From Stieleria mannarensis (GTDB taxonomy: Bacteria; Planctomycetota; Planctomycetia; Pirellulales; Pirellulaceae), in contig NZ_JACEHH010000005.1 in assembly GCF_014154935.1 (NCBI RefSeq), forward strand, positions 1 to 64,000: a stretch of DNA of 64,000 nt, in the 5' to 3' direction. Shown here in pieces: positions 18,858 through 26,196 of this stretch; positions within the stretch are counted from its first letter, which is position 1, and each line of letters starts with the position of its first letter. Under the pieces are notes generated by a model. That model saw only the letters and a list, made by a program, of their open reading frames with translations. It had not been told where the DNA came from and searched no databases. The translations under genes were made by a program, and so were the position numbers.

Positions 18858-19334
18858 ATGGCGGAAACAGCCCCCCAATCACTCCCCGTGGCCCGTGAAA
18901 ACGGCCTGCCGGACCCGGCAGAGCGGCCCGATGCCGATGTGGTGATTTATGACGGCGACTGCAAGTTTTGCATCGGGCAGGTCAAAAATCTGCGACGGCT
19001 GGATTGCTGCGGCGGGCGATTGTCGTTTCTGTCCTTGCATGATCCTCGGGTGGCGGAGCGTTATCCGGACCTGGCATACGACCAGTTGATGGCGCAAATG
19101 TACGTCGTCGATTCCCAGGGCCGCCGACACGGGGGCGGGGACGCAGTGCGCTATCTCAGCCGGCGTTTGCCGCTGTTATGGCCAGCCGCTCCGATCCTTC
19201 ACATCCCTGGAACCGCCAACCTGTGGCGTTGGGCGTACAACCAAGTGGCCAAGCGTCGTTACAAGTTGGCGGGCAAGAAATCCGACGACGGGGGTTGTGA
19301 AAACGACGCCTGTGCCGTGCATTTTGGGGAATAG
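18858..19334 (+). CDS. DCC-family (DUF393) thiol-disulfide oxidoreductase-like protein
   Basis: Belongs to the DCC/YuxK family (DUF393), named after the conserved DxxCxxC segment. Here that segment is YDGDCKFC, with cysteines at 35 and 38, so a thioredoxin-like redox activity is plausible though unproven for the family. The rest, including a glycine-rich GDAVRYLSRR stretch, follows the family pattern; 158 residues is a usual length. Two more cysteines sit near the C-terminus (CENDAC). It stands alone on the plus strand, divergent from the coiled-coil gene and convergent with purQ, with a hairpin repeat just after its stop. Confidence 0.88.
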   Translation: MAETAPQSLPVARENGLPDPAERPDADVVIYDGDCKFCIGQVKNLRRLDCCGGRLSFLSLHDPRVAERYPDLAYDQLMAQMYVVDSQGRRHGGGDAVRYLSRRLPLLWPAAPILHIPGTANLWRWAYNQVAKRRYKLAGKKSDDGGCENDACAVHFGE

Positions 19335-19338
19335 ACCA

Positions 19339-19397
19339 GTGGGATAGGCTTCCAGCCTGTCAGGTCGGCGCAATGACAGGCTGGAAGCCTATCCCAC
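19339..19397. terminator. family-D hairpin between convergent genes
   Basis: Two inverted 24-base arms (19339-19362 and 19374-19397) are perfect complements separated by 11 bases. The structure lies exactly between the stop codons of the DCC gene (19334) and purQ (19402), so it could terminate transcription from both sides. There is no clear T-run, so this role is inferred. Confidence 0.6.
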
Positions 19398-19401
19398 ACT
19401 T

Positions 19402-20205
19402 CTACTCAAACCACTTGACGGCGTTTTGGAACATCGCCAGTCCGTCTCCGGCGGCGGGCTGTTCTTTGCGTCGTGTCCAGTACGGATGCTGGGTCGCGTC
19501 GATGTGTCGCTCGGGGTGTGGCATCAGTCCGAACACGCGTCCAGTCGAATCGCAGACCCCGGCGACGTTGGCGTCGGCACCGTTGGGATTGGCCGGAAAA
19601 TCCAGCGGGGTGTCTTCGACGGTGCCGTTGGTGTCGCGGGCATAGCGCAGACACAGCCGACCGGCGTCGCGGAGTTCGCCGAGCACGGCTTGGTCGCGGG
19701 CGACGAACTTGCCTTCGGCGTGGGCCATCGGCAGATACATGTGCCGGATGTCACGCAGAAAGACGCATTGGGATCCGTCGGTGGCCAGATCGACCCAGCG
19801 GTCTTCGAAGCGACCGTGGTTGTTCCAGGTCAACGTAGCTGGTTCGTGCTCACCGGCGGCGTCGACGTTTTCGGTCAGCACACCCAGTCGCATCAGCACC
19901 TGCATGCCGTTGCAAATCCCCAGCACCAGCCGGTCGCCCTTGCCGTGAACGAAGGTGTCGACCAGATCGGCCAGGTGGTTTCGCATCCGGGTCGCCAGAA
20001 TCCGGCCGGCGGCGATGTCGTCCCCGTAGCTGAATCCGCCGGGCAGGCAGAGGATTTGATAGCGATCCTTTAGCGTCGCGTTTTCGATCAGGCGATTGAC
20101 GTGAACCCGTTCGGTGCTCGCGCCGGCGCGCTCGAAGGCGTATGCGGTTTCTTCGTCGCAATTGGTGCCGGGGGCACGCAACACGAGGACTCGGGGGGAC
20201 GACAT
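19402..20205 (-). CDS. purQ: phosphoribosylformylglycinamidine synthase, glutaminase subunit PurQ
   Basis: Class-I glutamine amidotransferase that supplies ammonia to FGAM synthase in purine biosynthesis. The nucleophile is Cys98 in GICNGMQ, and the His/Glu part of the triad is in MPHPERH near the C-terminus; FSYGDD and RAPGTNCDEE are typical PurQ segments. At 267 residues it is somewhat longer than the ~225-residue Bacillus form. The ATG at 20205 (MSSPRVLVLR) is preferred over the in-frame start at 20241. No purL or purS is adjacent. It lies 117 bases downstream of the arrestin-like gene on the same strand. Confidence 0.96.
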   Translation of the reverse strand: MSSPRVLVLRAPGTNCDEETAYAFERAGASTERVHVNRLIENATLKDRYQILCLPGGFSYGDDIAAGRILATRMRNHLADLVDTFVHGKGDRLVLGICNGMQVLMRLGVLTENVDAAGEHEPATLTWNNHGRFEDRWVDLATDGSQCVFLRDIRHMYLPMAHAEGKFVARDQAVLGELRDAGRLCLRYARDTNGTVEDTPLDFPANPNGADANVAGVCDSTGRVFGLMPHPERHIDATQHPYWTRRKEQPAAGDGLAMFQNAVKWFE

Positions 20206-20322
20206 GTCGAAAGCTTGCAGGACGGGTGGGGCGGACAACAACGGGGGGCCGGCAGCGGGGCATGGGGGCAGCCGGCACCTGAAAACTCTGGCCGCGAGTT
20301 TATTCCTTGCCGGCCCGCTTTC

Positions 20323-21738
20323 CTAGCGGACCAAGACCTTGATTTGCAGCCGGCGGTGCGGGTGGTCCCAACCGACGATGGTGCCGCGGCAGCGCCATTG
20401 GTCGTGTCCGGCCTGCTCGAACTCGTCCGCCAATTCGTGGGGAATGTACAGCACCAGGGGCAGCGGCGGGTCGGTGTGGCGGGCCCAAACGGCATAGCCG
20501 TCCTTGTAAACGTGCGGATCCTCCTCGCCGCTGTAGAGCAGTCGCCGCTCGATCAGGGTGTCGATTTCGAACGTCATCCCCGTCACCGCTTCGACCAAAC
20601 GATACAGTTGGTCGTCTTCATTGCGAGAGTTCCACAGATGGGTCGCGGTTTCGGCAAAGGTGATCTCATCGGCCGCTGGCGAATCCGCCGGGGGCACTGC
20701 GTCGGCGGCGTCCAGGGCCAGATGCTTTTCGGCCGGTTCCAGGCGTTCGCCCGAGCGGCCATCGGGGGCGACCAGCAATTTCAGCGAGTGAGTCCAGTCC
20801 GGCCAACGCGGGATGTCGACCCGCAATTCGATCGTCCAAACCAGGTCGTTGTCACTGAGGTCAAATGAATAGGGCACATCGTCGGGGATCGGAAAATCAA
20901 GGTTAAATTCCTTGCGGTCACCGGCGTGAAGCGTCGCGGCGCCTTCGAGTTCATGGCGATCGGTGAAGAACGTGTTGCGGTGTGTCGTGCGATTGCTGCC
21001 GCTGCCGCTGACACAAACTTCCATTCCTGTCAGCTCGGCACTGATCGAATTGATTGTGAAGCGACGCTTGGGCTGGAACGCCAACTGCGCCCGGACTCGC
21101 CCGCCCGGTGCGACCTGGGGCGTGATCAAATCGACATGAACGTTGCCGAGCAGCCACTTCGGCAGCAGCTTTTTGGCGGCGATCAAGCCCATCAGTGGCA
21201 TGATAATGCCCGCCGCAATCAGCCCTGCGAACGGATTGACGACAAAGGCGACGACCAGGAAGCCCAGCCCGACCGCCATCATGCCCAGCACCAAGATGAC
21301 CAATCCATACCCGATGCAGCCTCCCACGGCGGTGGCCGTCGGCGAATCGGAGTGATCGGGGCCGCTGGTCGGACGCATCACGAATTCCGCGGTGGCTTTC
21401 GGATCGAAGGCCCAAGGGATCTTTGCCCGCGCGTCGATGTAGTGATCGACGTTGATGTACTTGCCGTGATAGCTGGGCGGCCACGCGGCGACTTCCAATT
21501 CAAATCGATACGATTCGCGCTGGCCGGCACTCCATTGACCGACAAATAGCGTGACGGTTTCGGTGGTGCCCCGGGCGACGTTGCCGCGACCGTGGGTTCG
21601 CCACCCCGAGCTGATTTCTAATCCCTTGCAGTTCACATCGGCGTCGGCCAACACGTGCAACGTCCCGGTGATCTTGTCACCACCGACATAAACGCGATCG
21701 GGGTGGTCCAATTCAATCGATAAATCGCATTTCGCCAT
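20323..21738 (-). CDS. arrestin-like membrane protein (471 aa)
   Basis: The N-terminal ~130 residues (CDLSIELDHPDRVYVGGDKI...) look like an arrestin/Spo0M-type beta-sandwich. Two strong hydrophobic helices follow, rich in Gly/Val/Leu (about 140-190), then a second beta-rich part resembling another arrestin-like half (ITPQVAPGGRVRAQLAF...). This suggests two sandwich domains joined by a membrane hairpin. The ATG at 21738 is chosen because the longer frame adds 19 unconvincing residues. It overlaps the end of the ATPase gene by 26 bases, which points to translational coupling. Exact role unknown. Confidence 0.85.
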   Translation of the reverse strand: MAKCDLSIELDHPDRVYVGGDKITGTLHVLADADVNCKGLEISSGWRTHGRGNVARGTTETVTLFVGQWSAGQRESYRFELEVAAWPPSYHGKYINVDHYIDARAKIPWAFDPKATAEFVMRPTSGPDHSDSPTATAVGGCIGYGLVILVLGMMAVGLGFLVVAFVVNPFAGLIAAGIIMPLMGLIAAKKLLPKWLLGNVHVDLITPQVAPGGRVRAQLAFQPKRRFTINSISAELTGMEVCVSGSGSNRTTHRNTFFTDRHELEGAATLHAGDRKEFNLDFPIPDDVPYSFDLSDNDLVWTIELRVDIPRWPDWTHSLKLLVAPDGRSGERLEPAEKHLALDAADAVPPADSPAADEITFAETATHLWNSRNEDDQLYRLVEAVTGMTFEIDTLIERRLLYSGEEDPHVYKDGYAVWARHTDPPLPLVLYIPHELADEFEQAGHDQWRCRGTIVGWDHPHRRLQIKVLVR

Positions 21739-22474
21739 GTTGATTGACCTGAGCTTGCACGATGTCGTAAAGGTAACTTTCGATGCTCCGAACATCGGTC
21801 CCGAATCGGCGAATCAATTCCGCCGCATCGTCTTGGCCGATGCGGGGGACGGGACGCAGCGGATCGCGCCGCGACGCCGTGATGCGTCGATTCAGGATTT
21901 CGGTGAGCTGCGTGACCGAGAGTGACAAACCGATCCGTTCGGTCGTCACCGTGTATCCGGCACGGCGGAGCGGCCCGGACAAATCGTTGTGAGTTGCTAC
22001 AACCAGGGGCACGCCGCTGGCCAGCACCTTGCGTCGGATCCGCCAGGGCAACCGTTGGGCTTCATCGATCAGCAGCGGATCGCCGGTCGGAATCGACGGG
22101 CAGGGCTGGTCTTCAGGCAGGTAGACGTAGCTGGCCGAAGGAAACCGCTTGTGGAGCGCGAGCATGCGGGTGGTTTTGCCACGACCACATTCCCCGATCA
22201 ACTGGTAGGCGCACCGGGCCTGAAACACAATCTTGCCGTCGGCATCGGATCGATGACCGATCGCCGCAACGATCTCATCGATCGAAACCACGGCCAGTTC
22301 GGCGCGCTCGCTGCGTGTTAGTTCGCCAAAGGGATTGCGAAACCAGTTGGCCCCCGGCCAGCGTGACTGGGGACGCGGTGCCAGCGATGGCGTACAATCG
22401 TGAGCGATCGGCCGTTGCTGGGACGTGCGCTGGTGCTCCGACACAGCGGAGGATGTTTTCGCGGGCTGAGACAT
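21713..22474 (-). CDS. P-loop ATPase of the AAA type (253 aa)
   Basis: Small ATPase with Walker A GECGRGKT (94-101) and Walker B PLLIDEAQ (133-140). A later arginine-rich stretch (ASRRDPLRPVPRIGQ) and a short C-terminal helical lid (AAELIRRFGTDVRSIESYLY) fit AAA-type clamp-loader-like or transposition-helper-like folds. The N-terminal ~50 residues look unstructured (Gln/Pro/Ser/Arg-rich). It is the first gene of a probable ATPase/arrestin-like/purQ transcription unit and overlaps the next gene. The start lies 118 bases from the divergent membrane-protein gene, so the shared gap probably holds both promoters. Substrate unknown. Confidence 0.87.
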   Translation of the reverse strand: MSQPAKTSSAVSEHQRTSQQRPIAHDCTPSLAPRPQSRWPGANWFRNPFGELTRSERAELAVVSIDEIVAAIGHRSDADGKIVFQARCAYQLIGECGRGKTTRMLALHKRFPSASYVYLPEDQPCPSIPTGDPLLIDEAQRLPWRIRRKVLASGVPLVVATHNDLSGPLRRAGYTVTTERIGLSLSVTQLTEILNRRITASRRDPLRPVPRIGQDDAAELIRRFGTDVRSIESYLYDIVQAQVNQHGEMRFID

Positions 22475-22592
22475 TTTGCTACTATGCCGCTGGGGCGCGC
22501 CATTGGCAAGGTTGATCGGGAGCAGTCGGTCGGCACCGCGCTGCTGGACTTTTCCATTCCTTTTCCACTAAACCCTCACGCAGGCGGATTTG

Positions 22593-23609
22593 ATGAGCGA
22601 AACGTTTACCGACCCGACCGGTTCGACGGTCGTCTCCGCCCCGACGCTGTACCGGCGCAGCGGCAAGGTCTCGCCGGTCAGCCTGGTCGTGGCCGCCGCC
22701 GTGTTGATTCCACTGGGGATCCTGTTTGGTGCCATCTATTCGGCCGCGGTTGTTTATCTGCCGTTCATCAAGCTGCGTGGCCTGGTCACGTTTTTTGTCG
22801 GTGCCGGTTTTGGGGTGATCGCCGGTTCGTTGTGCTACAAGCTGAAGTACCGCAGTTGGATGATGACGTTTCTGACCGTGATCGGATTCACGGCGATTGG
22901 TTACTACAGTTCGTGGGCGGTCCATCCGGCGCTGGTGATCGGTGCCGGTGAACTCGGCGAAGACTTCGTGCCGCTGATGCTCCAAGGCTTTGACCCGCTG
23001 ATGATTTTCGGTTGGATGAAGGGAATCTATACCGATGGTATCTGGGCCATGGGAGCCGGCGGTGGGGGCGCGCTTTCTGGATGGGGAGCGGTCGCGGTTT
23101 GGGTGTTGGAAGCCGGATTGATCTTCGGCACCGCGTTCGTTTCCGGCATGGCCGCCTACGGGAATCGTCCGTTCTGCGAGAATTGTTACCGCTGGAATGA
23201 GGAGACCGAGGAGTTGGCGGTGTTGCCGGTGTCGACGACCGATCCGGCTTGGAACCAAGTCCGAAACGGAAACTTCGATGCACTGAAGAAACTTCAAATC
23301 GCTCCCGATTCGGACGCCAGCTATGTCGAACTGAGGCTGGCCGATTGCCCGACCTGTGACGAGAGTGATTACTTGTCCGCGATCGGCATCACGTTGACGG
23401 TGGACGAAGGACAGTTAAAAAAGAACGAGACCGACATCTTTCGCAACTTGAGCGTGACGCGGCAGCAGCGTGATGAAATCGTCGAGTTTGCCGCGGCGAT
23501 GGCCGAAGCCGTCCAGTTGATGAAGGAAGAAGAGGCGTTGAATGAACAAACCGGCGAGGACGCCGAACCGCCCGTCGGCGAGGATTCCGAAACGAACGAG
23601 CCATCATGA
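22593..23609 (+). CDS. membrane protein with C-terminal cysteine pairs (338 aa)
   Basis: Not recognised. About four to five hydrophobic segments fill residues 25-195, including a glycine-rich stretch (MGAGGGGALSGWGAVA). A soluble C-terminal part follows, with CENC and CPTC pairs that could bind zinc, and an acidic tail (NEQTGEDAEPPVGEDSETNE). The ATG at 22593 is preferred to a TTG three bases earlier. Its stop overlaps the start of the next gene (ATGA), showing translational coupling with a PH-domain-like membrane protein, so the two probably work together in the inner membrane. Confidence 0.85.
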   Translation: MSETFTDPTGSTVVSAPTLYRRSGKVSPVSLVVAAAVLIPLGILFGAIYSAAVVYLPFIKLRGLVTFFVGAGFGVIAGSLCYKLKYRSWMMTFLTVIGFTAIGYYSSWAVHPALVIGAGELGEDFVPLMLQGFDPLMIFGWMKGIYTDGIWAMGAGGGGALSGWGAVAVWVLEAGLIFGTAFVSGMAAYGNRPFCENCYRWNEETEELAVLPVSTTDPAWNQVRNGNFDALKKLQIAPDSDASYVELRLADCPTCDESDYLSAIGITLTVDEGQLKKNETDIFRNLSVTRQQRDEIVEFAAAMAEAVQLMKEEEALNEQTGEDAEPPVGEDSETNEPS

Positions 23610-24064
23610 CCACTGACGACGCGGCAAACAGCCACGCCGACACCACGCCACGAAGATCCGTTTATGTCTCCGCCGTCGATTGGTGGATCGCGATTCTGTT
23701 GATGCTGGGGCCGGTGATCTGTGTCGGCATGACCGGAATTCTGTTGCAGCAAGGCCGCCAGCAAGATGCCTTGTATTGTCTGCTGGCCGGTGCGGCAACG
23801 CTGTTGGTCACCGGAATGTTCACCGTCCCCTGCCGCTACACCATTCTGCCGGACATGTTATCGATCCGCTGCGGCATCCTGTTCATGCGCGTGCCACTGC
23901 GGCAGATCAAGGCGATCGAACCGAGCGGCAGTTGGTTGAGCGGACCGGCGCTGTCGGTGCGACGGGTCAAGATCAGCACCGCCTCGCGGTTCTACCTGGT
24001 CTCGCCGGTCGACCGCGAGCGGTTCATCGACGAATTGACGGCGGCGGTTGAGGGGGCTGGGTAG
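23606..24064 (+). CDS. PH-domain-like membrane protein (152 aa)
   Basis: Two hydrophobic segments (about 27-47 and 55-75) precede a soluble domain whose pattern, YTILPDMLSIRCGILFMRV then FYLVSPVDRERFIDEL, fits bacterial PH-like domains of the YyaB/DUF1200 type. Members of that family are small membrane proteins of unknown function. The ATG overlaps the previous stop (ATGA), so it is the second gene of a two-gene unit. A long gene-free stretch with repeats follows. Confidence 0.84.
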   Translation: MTTDDAANSHADTTPRRSVYVSAVDWWIAILLMLGPVICVGMTGILLQQGRQQDALYCLLAGAATLLVTGMFTVPCRYTILPDMLSIRCGILFMRVPLRQIKAIEPSGSWLSGPALSVRRVKISTASRFYLVSPVDRERFIDELTAAVEGAG

Positions 24065-24666
24065 GAGGCTTGTCGACGCGGCTCGGTTTCACTTCGCGAC
24101 AACCGATCCACGCTGCCATGCGGTCGTGAAATTAACTGCTGATTCACAACGATGCGTTCCCGCTCCCAAATGGCTCCCCTCTCCCCAAAACAGATCGCGC
24201 GAAAATCAGTGATCAAAGAGTGACGTTGACCGCGATCTGTTTTGGGGAGAGGGGCTGGGGGTGGCCTGGGCTGGCGAAAATCAATGGAACTTGGAACGTT
24301 GGGTAGGTTCGGGGACGTTCAGCGATTCTGCTGGATCCCTCGATTGCAAATTGCAAACTGTTCATTGCAAAATTCAAATTTGCAGGGAATCGTCGCTCAA
24401 ATCATTTCGCAATTTGCACTGTTCATTTTGCAATTTTCAATCGTTGCCGGTTCACCAGTTTTCGACGCCACGTACTTTTCATCAGGCTAGGCTGGGGTGA
24501 GGTGCCGTGCAGCCAATCAGTTTTCGCGGCGCTGGCCCCCTCATCCCCAGCCCTTCTCTGTGCGCAAAGCCGGGGGAGCAGGGAGCCTTTGTAAGTTGTG
24601 TCGAAATCAATGCTGCCAAGGAGCGTGAATTCCCAATAACCACCTGCCCTCTGCCGCCGCTGGTCG
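24065..24666. other. gene-free stretch with inverted and AT-rich repeats
   Basis: About 600 bases without a credible gene. It contains a perfect 24-base inverted repeat (24176-24254), an AT-rich stretch with two related copies of a gcaaattgcaaactgttcat-like unit (about 24343-24440), and a family-F segment (about 24528-24585) also seen at 48588-48650. Confidence 0.75.
24176..24254. repeat. perfect 24-bp inverted repeat, 31-base loop
   Basis: Arms 24176-24199 and 24231-24254 are exact complements. The outer part (cccctctcccc / ggggagagggg) matches the family-F theme seen near 48.5 kb. It could form a long hairpin downstream of the PH-like gene. Confidence 0.85.
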
Positions 24667-25497
24667 CTACTTAGACTTCCGAAACACGAACTCGTTGCAG
24701 CCCCAGCCGTTGCCGACGGTGGTCAGATTGATCAGCTGAAACCGTCGGGCGACCAGCGGCAGGATGATGTCCTCGGGCTTGGCGACTTCGAACGGCAACC
24801 CGCCGATCCAATCGACCCAATCATGCCAGGCCGACATGCCGCGATCGCTGCGCTTTTGTTTCCAGTCGGCAAAGGGCAGCGGATTGCGTCCTCTGGCCAG
24901 TCGCGCCAGCGCGAATTTAGATTCGTACCATGCCGCAACCGTCGCGACCCAAATCGGCCGCACCGCTTTCGGCAGACGGTGATACGTTCGTTTGATCCAC
25001 AGCCAACGTCGACTCGCGCCGCCCTGGTCGTTGTAAATCGCGATCGCAAATCGTCCGTCGTCGGCGACACGTGCGGCGGCCAGTTCGATCGCGCGCTGCA
25101 TCTGGCCGGTGTGATGCAGAACGCCCCAGCTGTAGACGACATCGAACCGTCCCAGCGACTCCATCAGCGTTTCATCCAACGCGGACCCTTGGCGGATTTC
25201 CCAGCGCGAGGGTGGAGCCGATTCACGTTCGCGCAAACGCTCGGTGCAGGCGACACACTGGGGATCAAAGTCGATCGAGACGACCTGGGCGCCCAAACGA
25301 GAGGCGGCCAACGAAAACAGTCCGCTGCCGCTGCCGAGGTCCAAGAAGCGTTGGCCGTGCAATGGTTTGCTGTTCGCCGCGTCGTCCAGACGCAACAACT
25401 CGGCTAACGAACGACAGGCTTGGTCGATGCGTTGATCGTCCAGCTGGTTCAGGAAGGAGGCCCAGTTTTCACCGAACGCGAACCGCGCTTCGCTCAT
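24667..25497 (-). CDS. SAM-dependent class-I methyltransferase
   Basis: Rossmann-fold methyltransferase: motif I FLDLGSGSGL (51-60) with an acidic residue at the end of strand two (VVSIDFD), and a later FDVVYSWGVLHH segment that is common in methyltransferases acting on small molecules or lipids. The C-terminal third is helical and Trp/Arg-rich (WIKRTYHRLPKAVRPIW), perhaps a substrate-binding lid. The start ATG overlaps the stop of the Ogt-type gene (ATGA), so the two form one unit, although a shared function is not evident. Substrate unknown. Confidence 0.9.
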   Translation of the reverse strand: MSEARFAFGENWASFLNQLDDQRIDQACRSLAELLRLDDAANSKPLHGQRFLDLGSGSGLFSLAASRLGAQVVSIDFDPQCVACTERLRERESAPPSRWEIRQGSALDETLMESLGRFDVVYSWGVLHHTGQMQRAIELAAARVADDGRFAIAIYNDQGGASRRWLWIKRTYHRLPKAVRPIWVATVAAWYESKFALARLARGRNPLPFADWKQKRSDRGMSAWHDWVDWIGGLPFEVAKPEDIILPLVARRFQLINLTTVGNGWGCNEFVFRKSK

Positions 25498-26012
25498 TGC
25501 GATTCCAAATCCAATAGGAACTGTTTGGTCTGCAGCCCGCCCGGTGCGCTGAACCCCCGCAATTTGCCACCGGCACTGACCACACGGTGACAGGGGATGA
25601 CCAGCAGCACCCGATTACGGGCCATCGCGGCGCCGACGGCGCGACTGGCAGCACGGTTTCCCGCCCGATGTGCCAGTTCTTTGTAAGTGTTCGTCGTTCC
25701 CGGTGTGATCTCCCGACAGCATTGATAAACCCGTTTGGTGAACTCTGTCCAACCTTGTTCGTCCAAGCGGACTCCATCGAACGCCGCGTGACCGGTGGCA
25801 AAGTACTCGTGCAGCCGTTGGTCCAGATCTTCCGCGCGCCCGTCGCAGAAGCCCATGCCGTGTCGGTCGCGTTGACAGTCTTCCCAACGCAAGGAATAGA
25901 GCCCCGCGGGTGTCCACGTTGACGTCATCGTTCCCAGCACGGTGGTGTGAACGGATTCCACGGCGGATGGCACAGGCTGTGCCGCAATCGCTGGGGTGGT
26001 GGTCACTGCCAT
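25494..26012 (-). CDS. ogt: methylated-DNA--protein-cysteine methyltransferase (Ogt/MGMT type)
   Basis: Suicide repair protein that removes alkyl groups from O6-alkylguanine in DNA. The active-site motif is LVIPCHRVV with acceptor Cys141, and RAVGAAMARN is the helix-turn-helix DNA-contact segment with its arginine finger region. The 172-residue length is usual. The N-terminal ~28 residues are poorly conserved in character; an alternative start is Met29 (MTSTWTPAG). It is coupled to the downstream methyltransferase by an ATGA overlap. The symbol ogt rather than ada is used because only the acceptor domain is present. Confidence 0.93.
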   Translation of the reverse strand: MAVTTTPAIAAQPVPSAVESVHTTVLGTMTSTWTPAGLYSLRWEDCQRDRHGMGFCDGRAEDLDQRLHEYFATGHAAFDGVRLDEQGWTEFTKRVYQCCREITPGTTNTYKELAHRAGNRAASRAVGAAMARNRVLLVIPCHRVVSAGGKLRGFSAPGGLQTKQFLLDLESQ

Positions 26013-26095
26013 GATGGATCCGCCGGAGAGACGATGAATTGGGGGACGCGAGAGGCTCTGTTATAGCGTTCGCCCCGTGCCCTCAATACCGCAAA

Positions 26096-26165
26096 GACGT
26101 AGCCAGGCTCGATGCGAGCGCGGAAATCCCGGCGACACACCTTCTGGCGAAGGTAGCTACGTTCG
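26096..26165. repeat. family-C palindromic repeat, copy 1 (divergent)
   Basis: Degenerate copy of the family whose best members are at 33251-33316 and 51600-51665: gacgtagcc at one end and ccttctggcgaaggtagct at the other. It lies between the Ogt-type gene start and the SecA-like stop. Confidence 0.65.
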
Positions 26166-26196
26166 TTTGGCATTTACATCGAGGCACTCGTGTCAA

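Noticed and set aside
24242-24500. Two overlapping short plus-strand frames
   Set aside because: They run through the inverted and AT-rich repeats and encode no recognisable protein.
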